Of a stretch of 63,006 nucleotides of DNA, positions 1 through 8,205 are shown in pieces. Position 1 is the stretch's first letter, and the number at the start of each line of letters is the position of its first letter. Under the pieces are notes generated by a model, which saw only the letters and a program-made list of their open reading frames with translations, was not told where the DNA came from and did not search any database. The position numbers were made by a program, and so were the translations under genes. The stretch comes from Acidimicrobiaceae bacterium (GTDB lineage Bacteria > Actinomycetota > Acidimicrobiia > Acidimicrobiales > Ilumatobacteraceae): NCBI GenBank assembly GCA_013204455.1, contig JABMNW010000025.1:1-63006 (forward strand). Reading direction: 5' to 3'.

Positions 1-27
1 CACTCTGCCACCGTTCCGTTATAAACG

Positions 28-1011
28 CTAGCGGGCGATGCGACTTCTTAACTCTGTCATCCAATCGTCAGCTTCGCGCCAGCGAGTGTCGGCGTGCTCG
101 CGCGCACTATGCGCGTGTTCTCCACTTGCAGGATATGAGCCAAGAAATTTCACATCACCCTGTTTTGCATGCAGGTCACGTAATGCATCAGCCATCAACT
201 CATCTTCAATGTGTCCGTCTGCATAGATGATGAAGCAATAATCACCAAGACCGCCACGCTTGGTTGGACGAGAAAGCAGTTGCGACAAATTAATTCGACG
301 TGCGGCAAACTCTTGCAGGATAGAAATCAAACTTCCGGGTTCGTCCGCTCGCTGGAACACAACAAAAGCAGTTCGATCGTGACCAGTCGCCCGCGGGATA
401 ACGCCGTTACCGACGAGTACAAATCGAGTTTGGTTGCCCTGATGATCTGCAATATCGCTTGCTAGCACTTCTAACCCGTATAACTTTGCGGCAGCCCTTG
501 GGGCGACCGCCGCAAACTTCTCCGAACTAGATCCTGCAACTATCTGTGCTGCTTCTGCCGTCGAATTTGCGACCCGAATCTCGATTTGTGGAAATTTATT
601 ACGCAAGAAAGCATGGCACTGGGCGGTTGCGACTGGAATCGATAACACACTTGAGATCTCACTCATTAAAACTCCTGGTCGGGCCACAAGACAATGCTCA
701 ATGTCAAGAACGATTTCGCGCTGAATCAACAGACTGTGATCAAACACAAGCGCGTCCTGGGTGAAGTTAACCGTTCCTTCGATCGAGTTTTCAATCGGTA
801 CAAGGCCCCGATCAACTTCACCAGAGTCGACTGCATCAAGCACATCTGGAACCGTTCGATAGGCAACAAGTTGGCAGACCGCAAGATCTTGTTGTGTTAA
901 AAGAGCCTGCTCGGTAAATGTCCCAGCCGGGCCGAAATAGCCGATGCGTTGTTGTCCGTCGCTTCTCACATTCATAAGGTTACGCTGCACGGTTTTGTTC
1001 TTAGCGGTCAT
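28..1011 (-). CDS. pheA: Prephenate dehydratase
   Basis: Converts prephenate to phenylpyruvate in phenylalanine biosynthesis (cytosol). The 327-residue protein has the PDT N-terminal motif GPAGTF (27-32), the conserved TRF triad (195-197) that carries the catalytic Thr, and a C-terminal ACT domain (about 214-295) with GSLISIL and LSRPTK at the Phe-binding GALV/ESRP positions. The last motif has Leu-Ser instead of Glu-Ser, so feedback binding may be altered. About 20 extra residues precede the domain. The ATG lies 7 nt after TATGGT, so the transcript is probably leaderless. It is a housekeeping flank, divergent from the next gene and not part of the glycan locus. Confidence 0.95.
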   Translation of the reverse strand: MTAKNKTVQRNLMNVRSDGQQRIGYFGPAGTFTEQALLTQQDLAVCQLVAYRTVPDVLDAVDSGEVDRGLVPIENSIEGTVNFTQDALVFDHSLLIQREIVLDIEHCLVARPGVLMSEISSVLSIPVATAQCHAFLRNKFPQIEIRVANSTAEAAQIVAGSSSEKFAAVAPRAAAKLYGLEVLASDIADHQGNQTRFVLVGNGVIPRATGHDRTAFVVFQRADEPGSLISILQEFAARRINLSQLLSRPTKRGGLGDYCFIIYADGHIEDELMADALRDLHAKQGDVKFLGSYPASGEHAHSAREHADTRWREADDWMTELRSRIAR

Positions 1012-1044
1012 TTATTGAACCATATTTCGCACTAGCCTGACTGC
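1012..1044. promoter_or_regulatory. Divergent leaderless promoters for pheA and the DUF2510 gene
   Basis: Only 33 nt separate the two start codons. On the minus strand TATGGT (1019-1024) sits 7 nt before the pheA ATG. On the plus strand TAGCCT (1033-1038) sits 6 nt before the 1045 ATG. Neither has room for a ribosome binding site, so both mRNAs probably begin at the start codon. No good -35 box is visible for either. Confidence 0.6.
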
Positions 1045-1383
1045 ATGTTTGAGTACGTAGCTTTCAACCCGTATAACGCCAGCCCAGAAGCTCTAGCAAC
1101 AGAACTAACAAAGAAATCTGCGGAGGGTTGGGAAGTCGTTTCAATTGTTCCCACGCCTGATGGTCGCTATTGCACGTTTTTACGTAGAGCGACAGCAGGT
1201 CTTGCCACCTCTGCAACCAATACATCGAGCGTCGCAGCACCGACGACGAACGACCTTGCCGTTCCGGCTGCATGGTACGCCGATCCATCTAGTCGTTTTG
1301 AGTTGCGTTATTGGAATGGCAAAGAGTGGACCGAGCATGTTGCTCGTGCAGGCCAGCAATACACCGATCCACCCGTTGCATAA
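1045..1383 (+). CDS. Small DUF4177-like / DUF2510 protein
   Basis: A 112-residue protein of unknown function. The N-terminal 50 residues have the look of DUF4177 (MFEYVAFNPY, then EGWEVVSIV). After a Ser/Thr/Ala-rich linker, residues about 76-101 match the DUF2510 pattern (PAAWYADPS, LRYWNGKEWTEHV), a short Trp-rich domain common in actinobacteria. No signal peptide or membrane segment is visible. It starts leaderless behind TAGCCT and is followed 6 nt later by the MBL/Rieske gene, so the two are probably co-transcribed. Confidence 0.75.
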   Translation: MFEYVAFNPYNASPEALATELTKKSAEGWEVVSIVPTPDGRYCTFLRRATAGLATSATNTSSVAAPTTNDLAVPAAWYADPSSRFELRYWNGKEWTEHVARAGQQYTDPPVA

Positions 1384-1389
1384 ATAGAG

Positions 1390-2949
1390 ATGCGAGCAAT
1401 CTCGCTTGGGCATGCCGGCATTCTCGTTGAGTCTGGCAAAACCAGGATTCTTTGTGATCCATGGTTTGTTCCGGCATTTTTCGGATCGTGGTTTCCATTT
1501 CCGCGTAACGATCGACTGTCACCAGATTTAATCGCAAAGATTGAATCCCCAACACATCTATATATCTCGCATATCCACGGTGACCATTTGGACGAAGCGT
1601 TTCTCGCCAAGCATGTCAGTCGAAATGCGGTAGTTTTGCTTCCTGGTTTTCCAACCCGCGAACTTGAGCGGCGGCTAAGTGCGCTTGGATTTACAAACTT
1701 TCTGCAAACCACAGATGCGCAAGAAATTGCCTTAGATAGCGCAACCACAATTGCGATACATGTCGAAACTTCGATTACTGACGGCCCTGGCGGTGACTCG
1801 GCGCTAGTTGTTAGCGACGGCGTTACCAGACTTGTCAACCAGAACGATTGCCGCACTGGCAACCTCGATGCATTGCGTGCGCATGGACCGGTTGATTTGC
1901 ACTTGTTGCAATTCAGCGGTGCAATTTGGTATCCAATGGTCTACGACGACGATGAGGCCACGAAGCGCAAACTTGCTATTGCAAAAGTTGAGAGTCAGTT
2001 CGCACGTGCTCATAAATATGTTGAAACACTTGATGCGCGGGCCGTAGTTCCATCTGCTGGTCCACCGTGTTTTCTCGATGAATCACTGTTCGGCTTGAAC
2101 ATGATTACTGGTGACGAAGTATCGATCTTTCCAGATCAACAAGCATTTCTCTCTCGACTTAGAGCATCGGGTCGTACGAATGACATTTTGGCTGTACCGG
2201 GCACGATTATCGAGATTTCACCAGACGAAATCGCCGTTACTCATCCAACAAATGTTGATGTGCAAGAAATTTTTGAGAATAAAGAGGCGTACTTACGTAA
2301 ATACCAAAGCGAATGGGCAAATTGGCTAGCCCACGAAAAACAACGATGGGCCTGCGAGCCCACTGACTTATTGACAACACTTCGTGCTTGGTTCGAGCCA
2401 CTGCTGGCACTTGCGCCATCTGTGCGAATCGGTATCGGCGCGAGTTGTCTGATTGAAACTGGCGGTCTTTCTGTGTTAATAAACTTTCCAGAAGGAAAGG
2501 TTGAACCATTTACCGATCAAGAATTTAGTTTTCGTTTTACGATTCCGCGCGATCTACTTGAGATAGTTGCAAAACAAAAATCAGTTGACTGGTCAAATTC
2601 GCTGTTCTTGTCATGTCGCTTTTCGGCGTGGCGATCGGGCGAATTTAACGAGTATCTTTACAATTTCTTCAAGAGTCTTTCAGTTGAGCGAATGAAGAGA
2701 ACTGAGCATGAGGCCGTGTCTCGACTACAAACAAATACTGAGCTCAGTGAAGAAATCGAACTCGGAGATTATGTGATGCAGCGAAAATGTCCTCATCGTC
2801 AAGCCGATCTTTCAGTTTTTGGCGAAATAAATGGCAACGAACTCACATGTTCCCTGCACGGATGGCGATTTGACCTCAATGATGGACACTGTTTGAACGC
2901 CGAGAATAGACCGCTGAAAGTGCGTCGCAAAATAAAACCTTTTGTGTAG
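1390..2949 (+). CDS. UlaG-like metallo-beta-lactamase fold protein with C-terminal Rieske domain
   Basis: 519 residues. The N-terminal half is an MBL-fold hydrolase of the UlaG type with the metal motif HIHGDH (61-66). The C-terminus is a Rieske [2Fe-2S] site: C467-P-H469 and C487-S-L-H490 followed by GWRFD. The same two folds occur in CMP-N-acetylneuraminate hydroxylase, but there the Rieske domain is N-terminal, so this is the reverse arrangement. Function unknown; a redox or oxygenase role on a sugar or lipid is inference. It follows the DUF2510 gene by 6 nt and converges on the sugar-transferase gene. No clear terminator is seen in the 30 nt between them. Confidence 0.75.
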   Translation: MRAISLGHAGILVESGKTRILCDPWFVPAFFGSWFPFPRNDRLSPDLIAKIESPTHLYISHIHGDHLDEAFLAKHVSRNAVVLLPGFPTRELERRLSALGFTNFLQTTDAQEIALDSATTIAIHVETSITDGPGGDSALVVSDGVTRLVNQNDCRTGNLDALRAHGPVDLHLLQFSGAIWYPMVYDDDEATKRKLAIAKVESQFARAHKYVETLDARAVVPSAGPPCFLDESLFGLNMITGDEVSIFPDQQAFLSRLRASGRTNDILAVPGTIIEISPDEIAVTHPTNVDVQEIFENKEAYLRKYQSEWANWLAHEKQRWACEPTDLLTTLRAWFEPLLALAPSVRIGIGASCLIETGGLSVLINFPEGKVEPFTDQEFSFRFTIPRDLLEIVAKQKSVDWSNSLFLSCRFSAWRSGEFNEYLYNFFKSLSVERMKRTEHEAVSRLQTNTELSEEIELGDYVMQRKCPHRQADLSVFGEINGNELTCSLHGWRFDLNDGHCLNAENRPLKVRRKIKPFV

Positions 2950-2979
2950 TTCGACCACTCGAGAGGTAAATCGCGACGA

Positions 2980-3717
2980 CTATTCGCGCGACGTAATTAT
3001 TGAAGTCATACCAGGCGGCGGGCTTGGGATGATTGGTGTTGTGCGTTTGGCAAGTTCAACCATTGATGCAGGTGCTCCATATTTAGCAAGTAATTGTGCA
3101 ACTCCATTCAGAGCACTCTGTCGATTAATGCTGTTACGAAATGTGAGTAAAACTATTTTTAAATCAATTGAGAATGAATGGTTGTCAACATAAAATAAGC
3201 CGAGACGGCTCTTACCTGGGCGAATTAATTGGTTATAAGCGATGTCTGGATCGGCCTTATCTGCCAAGATCTCGCCTTCATCTGCAAAAACAATTGACGA
3301 CATATCTGTGATCCCTGGGCGAACATTCAAAAGTCTTCGCTCCTGGTCACTATAAAGACGAACTTCTCTTTCAACATTTGGTCTAGGGCCAACGAGACTC
3401 ATTTCGCCCTTCAAAACATTTACGAGTTGAGGAAGTTCATCAATTTTAAAACGTCTTATAAATTTACCCATTGATGTGATTCGCGGATCATTGTTTCCAG
3501 TCGAATCGACTCCCGTCGAATCTGCATTCAAAACCATCGACCGAAACTTAATCATCTTGAAGAGCCGAAACTTTTTTCCAACTCTCGGAGCAGTATAGAA
3601 AGGATTTCCTCGGTCAGTAAGCCAAATTAGAAAGGCAACGGTCACAAGAACCGGCGACAAACAAATCAGTCCGAGAATCGACGCTGATAAATCAATTATT
3701 CGTTTAATTGGTTTCAT
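2980..3717 (-). CDS. Undecaprenyl-phosphate sugar phosphotransferase (initiating transferase)
   Basis: Polyprenol-phosphate phosphoglycosyltransferase that would load the first sugar phosphate on the lipid carrier. About 245 residues, the short PglC-like form: one N-terminal hydrophobic helix (about 8-31), then the cytosolic catalytic domain with KMIKFRSM, the DELPQL motif and SLVGPRP. An extra ATG lies 6 nt upstream (3723), but the ATG at 3717 overlaps the previous stop as ATGA, the rule in this locus. It is the last gene of the leftward 6861-2980 block and the only initiating transferase in the window, so it probably starts the repeat unit. Confidence 0.85.
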   Translation of the reverse strand: MKPIKRIIDLSASILGLICLSPVLVTVAFLIWLTDRGNPFYTAPRVGKKFRLFKMIKFRSMVLNADSTGVDSTGNNDPRITSMGKFIRRFKIDELPQLVNVLKGEMSLVGPRPNVEREVRLYSDQERRLLNVRPGITDMSSIVFADEGEILADKADPDIAYNQLIRPGKSRLGLFYVDNHSFSIDLKIVLLTFRNSINRQSALNGVAQLLAKYGAPASMVELAKRTTPIIPSPPPGMTSIITSRE

Positions 3718-4691
3718 TGCCATTTCATCATTTCGTTCACATGTTTGACAATGTCTTGAACTTTGGGGTAATAGTTATTTTCGAGTGGCTTGCTAGTCGG
3801 AGCAGGTGCATCCACCAGACCAACTCGTTTCGGAGCCACGCTCAACGCGTGCGGGCCGAGCTCTTCAATCACTCGTGTTATTACTTCGGCGCCTACTCCG
3901 CATGTCACCCAGTCGCCCTCGGCAACGAGTAGTCTTTTTGTTTTAGAAACACTTTGCGCAACAACTGACGCATCAAACGGATTAATCACCCTCAGATCGA
4001 CGACCTCACAAGATAGACCTTCGGTTTGCAACAGATTGGCCGCGTCCATCAATAGTCTTGTGGTCCAAGAAAGACCAACAAGCGTGATATCTGTTCCATG
4101 TCGTAAAACCAATGGCCCCTGAGACGCAAGATTTATCGCCCGAGGAGCTGTGACAGCTTGATCCCAATCATAAAGCCATCGATCATCGATATATACAACT
4201 GGATCATCTGAAAGCGTCGCAGCGACAAGAAGATCCTGCGCATCTTGCGGCGTTGCAGGTACGACAACCCTCAGTCCGGGAATATGAGCAAACCATGAGT
4301 AGAGACTCTGACTATGTTGAGCACCTTGCTCACCGCCGCGGTTTACAATCATCCGAAACACAACAGGGACTGGGCTAGTTCCACCGAACATCGAGTTCCA
4401 TTTTGCAGCTTGATTCACCATCTGATCTGTTGCAAGTAGTGCAAAATCAACTCTTGGATGGGTGACGATCGGCCGATAGCCACAGAGCGCCGCTCCGACG
4501 CCGGCGCCGGTGCATGCAAGTTCGCTGACCGGAGTATCTATTACCCGATCAGTTCCGAATTCTTTCTCAAGATCACGCATCGTGTCCCCGACATACCAAG
4601 GGCTCCAGAGACCTTGTCCGATCACAATCACCGATCGGTCACTTTCTAATAGATAATGAAAACCAGTTCTTATTGCCTCGCCGTATTCCAT
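3714..4691 (-). CDS. TPP-dependent 2-oxoacid dehydrogenase E1, beta subunit-like
   Basis: 325 residues with the transketolase pyrimidine-binding and C-terminal domains of pyruvate/acetoin dehydrogenase E1 beta. Visible signs are the N-terminal ATIRTGF-like start (EAIRTGF), the TPVSELACTGAGVGAAL stretch and the C-terminal regulatory fold. It starts 2 nt after the alpha-subunit stop, so the two form an obligate pair. No E2 or E3 gene is present here. Within a polysaccharide block this suggests a TPP-dependent carbon transfer or decarboxylation making an unusual sugar or substituent, rather than central metabolism; that role is inference. Confidence 0.8.
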   Translation of the reverse strand: MEYGEAIRTGFHYLLESDRSVIVIGQGLWSPWYVGDTMRDLEKEFGTDRVIDTPVSELACTGAGVGAALCGYRPIVTHPRVDFALLATDQMVNQAAKWNSMFGGTSPVPVVFRMIVNRGGEQGAQHSQSLYSWFAHIPGLRVVVPATPQDAQDLLVAATLSDDPVVYIDDRWLYDWDQAVTAPRAINLASQGPLVLRHGTDITLVGLSWTTRLLMDAANLLQTEGLSCEVVDLRVINPFDASVVAQSVSKTKRLLVAEGDWVTCGVGAEVITRVIEELGPHALSVAPKRVGLVDAPAPTSKPLENNYYPKVQDIVKHVNEMMKWQ

Positions 4692-4693
4692 CG

Positions 4694-5761
4694 TTAAACC
4701 GACCCTTTGGAATTAACACTTGTGGAATAAACACTTGCGATGACGGCAGACTCGTTTGGATATGGGGCCGCGCGAGCGCGACTCAACGCTTCAATGATTT
4801 CTAGGTCAACCTCACTGCGATTTTTTGCAAGTTGATTTTCTATCTGCGGGTTTAAACTCAGCATTCCTTGCTCCAGACGAGCAATCGGATCACGCTGTTT
4901 CCATGATGGGAGATTGTCGCGTCTTTCAACTCCAACGTCGACATCTTCTCGATGACCAACATGACCTCGCCACCTATAGGTCACGGCTTCAAGCACAGCG
5001 GGACGGCGCTCAGATCGCACCGTGGCAAGTAATCGCTTTGTGGCTTGGGCAACTTCAACCACATTGTTCCCATCAACAAGTTCTCGAACAACATGATGCG
5101 CGTCGGCATACCGAACCAGTGCGTCCCCAGGTTGGCGATAGTCAATGTGTAGGTGACTGGCGTATAAATTATTTTCAATTACAAACAGCACTGGCAGCCT
5201 CATGCTCGCCGCCAAATTTAGGGACTCGTGGAATACTCCTTCTTCGGTTGCGCCGTCTCCCAAAAAACTAACCGCGACAAAATTTCCGCCGTCAAGTTTT
5301 AGCGCCAGCGCCGCACCGACTGCAATCGGAATAGTCGCTCCAACTATTGGTACGGTTCCGACGAGACCAAACTCTGGCGCTTTGAGGTGCATACTCCCAC
5401 CAAAACCACCTGAGCAACCAGTAGATCTTCCCAACACTTCGGCGAGTAGTCCCTCAACGGGAGCTCCAAGAGCCAAATAATGACTGTGGCTGCGATGAGC
5501 ACCAAAGCATCTGTCACTCGAAGTCAATTCGCTCGCAACCCCAACTGCAACAGCCTCCTGCCCAATTCCAAGGTGACATGGACATCGCACCTCTCCAGAC
5601 TCAATCATTTCGGCAATGACTTCCTCCGCACGACGAATCAATACCATCGCCCGATGCCACCGCAGTAACAGTTGCTCGTCAAAACCGGTTGTAACGACTG
5701 GCGTGCGATGCTCCTCAGGCGACCGAAGAGTGCCCAGACCTTCGTATTCTGGGTCTCTCAT
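4694..5761 (-). CDS. TPP-dependent 2-oxoacid dehydrogenase E1, alpha subunit-like
   Basis: 355 residues. It shows the TPP/Mg motif GDGATEEGVFHESLNLAAS ... ENNLYAS (the GDG-N(25-30)-N pattern) and the preceding GGSMHLKAPEFGLVGTVPIV block of pyruvate/acetoin E1 alpha proteins. The start ATG overlaps the stop of the DegT aminotransferase (ATGA). With the beta subunit downstream it should form the alpha2beta2 active site. Its order after an aminotransferase suggests a dedicated route to a modified sugar or acyl group. The substrate cannot be read from the sequence. Confidence 0.8.
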   Translation of the reverse strand: MRDPEYEGLGTLRSPEEHRTPVVTTGFDEQLLLRWHRAMVLIRRAEEVIAEMIESGEVRCPCHLGIGQEAVAVGVASELTSSDRCFGAHRSHSHYLALGAPVEGLLAEVLGRSTGCSGGFGGSMHLKAPEFGLVGTVPIVGATIPIAVGAALALKLDGGNFVAVSFLGDGATEEGVFHESLNLAASMRLPVLFVIENNLYASHLHIDYRQPGDALVRYADAHHVVRELVDGNNVVEVAQATKRLLATVRSERRPAVLEAVTYRWRGHVGHREDVDVGVERRDNLPSWKQRDPIARLEQGMLSLNPQIENQLAKNRSEVDLEIIEALSRARAAPYPNESAVIASVYSTSVNSKGSV

Positions 5762-6861
5762 GAACGATAGAAGCGCCGAACTTCTTCGATTACGATCTCA
5801 ACTTCCAAATTCGTCAACATTGAGTTTATTGGTAGGAGCAGGCACCGTTTAAATAACTCGTCGGTTATTGGCAGATTTACATTAAACCCAAGATCCTTGA
5901 ACCAATGTATCGGACTGCCATTCCATTGAATCAACGTACCTACTCCATTATCCAGTAAAAACTTCTTTAGATCGTCACGTCGTTCGGCTTCTATCTCGTA
6001 ATTTTGATACGAGTCAAAATGATCTGGACTTGCATTCGGACCTGGAGGCAATAGCAATTCCGAAATACCTTGAAGACCTTCTTGGTACATACTGGCAATC
6101 TCACGACGTCGGGCTATTTCTTTGTCAAGATGTTTCATGCGAGTAAGCAGTACGGCTGCTTGGAGATTGTCTAGGCGACTATTCAAGCCCCAAGCCACAA
6201 CATTTCCTTCCTCGTTGCGACCATGATCTCGCAATAATGAAATTCGCTGGCCAATTTTTTCATCATTCGTCACAATCGCTCCGGCATCACCAAAGCTGCC
6301 AAGAATCTTGGCCGGGAAAAAACTGTAAGTACCCGCAATGCCAAATGTTCCTGCGGCACGTCCCTTGAAGGATGAACCAACACCTTGTGCCGCATCTTCA
6401 ACGATTACAAGACCATGCTTCTTGGCGATCTGTTCTATCGCCTCCATATTTGCCGTACGTCCATTTAATTGCACAGGCAAAATGCACTTCGAGCGTGATG
6501 TGATTGCAGATTCAATCGCTTCAGGGTCGATTAAATGATCGGTTCCACACTCAACCAGAACCGGCGTCGCACCAGCGAAATGCACGCTCGCCGCTGTGGC
6601 AATATATGTATGAGAGGGAAGAATTACTTCGTCGCCTTGGCCAACTCCAGCAGCACGCAGAGCAATAATTATCGCGTCAGTTCCGTTGCCAACTCCGTAG
6701 GCGTATTTCGACCCAACGTATTTTGCCAAATTCTGATCAAATTCTCTATTCTCAGATTGAAGAATAAACGCTCCCCGATTGAGTACGACGTCCATGGCGA
6801 CCCGATACTCGTCTGCATACATCGCGAACATATCTGCGTATTTAAAGAATGGAACCCGCAC
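5758..6861 (-). CDS. DegT/DnrJ/EryC1/StrS family sugar aminotransferase
   Basis: PLP-dependent aminotransferase for nucleotide-linked keto-sugars, about 367 residues. The PLP-binding Lys is K185 in SFFPAKILGSFGDAG, and VEDAAQGVGS is the cofactor-binding Asp region. I start it at the GTG giving VRVPFFKYADMF, because family members begin with a VPF-type motif and TATCCT lies 6 nt upstream, fitting the leaderless pattern here. A TTG at 6885 would add 8 residues. First gene of the leftward block, overlapping E1 alpha by ATGA and divergent from the Wzz-like gene. Confidence 0.85.
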   Translation of the reverse strand: MRVPFFKYADMFAMYADEYRVAMDVVLNRGAFILQSENREFDQNLAKYVGSKYAYGVGNGTDAIIIALRAAGVGQGDEVILPSHTYIATAASVHFAGATPVLVECGTDHLIDPEAIESAITSRSKCILPVQLNGRTANMEAIEQIAKKHGLVIVEDAAQGVGSSFKGRAAGTFGIAGTYSFFPAKILGSFGDAGAIVTNDEKIGQRISLLRDHGRNEEGNVVAWGLNSRLDNLQAAVLLTRMKHLDKEIARRREIASMYQEGLQGISELLLPPGPNASPDHFDSYQNYEIEAERRDDLKKFLLDNGVGTLIQWNGSPIHWFKDLGFNVNLPITDELFKRCLLLPINSMLTNLEVEIVIEEVRRFYRS

Positions 6862-6936
6862 ACATTCAGGATAGTCGCTCGTCAATATGGGTTAGCCGAA
6901 CTACCTAAGGAGTGCAGTCAGTCTAGAATGTATTAA
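6862..6936. promoter_or_regulatory. Divergent promoters, DegT block and Wzz-like gene
   Basis: 75-nt intergenic region. Plus strand: TAGAAT (6924-6929), 7 nt before the ATG at 6937. Minus strand: TATCCT (6868-6873), 6 nt before the GTG at 6861. Both are -10-like boxes set for leaderless transcripts. No strong -35 box is seen. Confidence 0.5.
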
Positions 6937-8190
6937 ATGGACCAGCCGTCTCGAGTTGATGCCTCGGTTTACTTTGATGTATTTAGGCGTCTCTGGTGGT
7001 TGATTGTTCTATCAATTTTCGGGGTGACAGGATTCCTACTAATTCGATCCAACGCAACAGATAAAAGCGGATCTGAACCAGCGGTATCTCTTGTCGCCCT
7101 ATACCAAGAAAGTATCGATCTTCTCTTTGTAAATCAGTCCATGGGAAATACCGTGGTCCAACAGTCGCCAAACGATATCGCCCTGCGAATGCAATCTACC
7201 GACATTGTTGAACTTGTTGAAGCCAAAACTGGAAAGAAATCGAAGATCACATTTACCGCCGAATCTGAACACCTCAAGTTTGTCGTCGAGTCTTTAGAGC
7301 GCTCGACGGCACAGGAAGCCGCCGACGAATACATCTCATTAATCCAAACTTATCGCAAAGACTCGCTTATAAAGTTTGCGACATTCAATTTAGGAGTAAA
7401 AAACGAAGAACTAAAAAATGCCGTAGCCGTAGCAAACGAACTCGAGTCTAAGATCGCAGCGACAAACAGCCCAGCGATTGCGGCGGCTCTCACCCTGGAG
7501 CGAGCTGCAATTATACCTCAGATCGAGGGCCTTCGTTCCTCAATTGGCACATTCAATGGAATTGTAAAAAGTGCAACGGGCCAAGTTGACGTCGTTTCGC
7601 GGATCACCAGTGATCCAAAGGGTCTTTTCACACCTGTAATTGACACGCGATTAACGACATGGTCGGCCAACACACGTGCAGTCGTTTTTGGAATCGCCCT
7701 CGGATTTTTACTGGGATGTGTTCTATTGATATTTGCTCTGATGTTCGACCGGCGTCTGCGCCGAAGTAGCGATGTTCCACTAATTATTGGCTCAGTTCCA
7801 ACACTTGGTGGCCTAAGTAAAATTGCGAGCGCATTCGAGAAGCAACAGTTAATAGTCGCGGTTAGAAACGCTTTAGATGTAAGCAGTCTGCAAAATGTTC
7901 AGCTCGTACCGCTCTCTGTTGGAGTCGACACCAAGACTGTCGGTGAAGTTCTGAAAGCCGGTCTTTCGGCGACAAGTATCGTGAATCTTCTTGAGGTCGT
8001 CGATGAACTTACAATTAACGAACTCGAACCACAGAAGAATACGGGCGTAGTTTTTGTCGCCGAATTCGGTAAGTCAAGCAAATCAGACTTACAACGCTCT
8101 GCATTGATTATGTCGAGAGCCGGTCATCATATTATTGGAATAATATTTTCGTCCGTGTCAAAACAAGGATTGTCGAATCTCTTCAAATGA
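6937..8190 (+). CDS. Wzz-like chain-length protein with degenerate BY-kinase domain
   Basis: 417 residues. One membrane helix lies near the N-terminus (about 18-36) and a second at about 248-270. The roughly 210 residues between them are periplasmic/extracytoplasmic and partly helical, the topology of Wzz/polysaccharide co-polymerases. The cytosolic tail (about 290-417) looks like the P-loop fold of bacterial tyrosine kinases: it ends in a VVFVAEFGKSSKSDLQRSAL...GIIFSS stretch. However, the segment where Walker A should be (SVGVDTKTVGEVLKAG) has no G-GK[ST], and no Tyr cluster follows. It probably acts as a scaffold controlling chain length or export without kinase activity. Leaderless start behind TAGAAT. 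Confidence 0.7.
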   Translation: MDQPSRVDASVYFDVFRRLWWLIVLSIFGVTGFLLIRSNATDKSGSEPAVSLVALYQESIDLLFVNQSMGNTVVQQSPNDIALRMQSTDIVELVEAKTGKKSKITFTAESEHLKFVVESLERSTAQEAADEYISLIQTYRKDSLIKFATFNLGVKNEELKNAVAVANELESKIAATNSPAIAAALTLERAAIIPQIEGLRSSIGTFNGIVKSATGQVDVVSRITSDPKGLFTPVIDTRLTTWSANTRAVVFGIALGFLLGCVLLIFALMFDRRLRRSSDVPLIIGSVPTLGGLSKIASAFEKQQLIVAVRNALDVSSLQNVQLVPLSVGVDTKTVGEVLKAGLSATSIVNLLEVVDELTINELEPQKNTGVVFVAEFGKSSKSDLQRSALIMSRAGHHIIGIIFSSVSKQGLSNLFK

Positions 8191-8205
8191 CATTGAGGTG
8201 ATAAT

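Noticed and set aside
2950-2979. Bidirectional terminator between the MBL/Rieske and sugar-transferase genes
   Set aside because: Only short CGCG inverted repeats without a stable stem or U-tract.
8191-8205. Terminator between the convergent Wzz-like and GT4 genes
   Set aside because: 15 bp, AT-rich, no stem.
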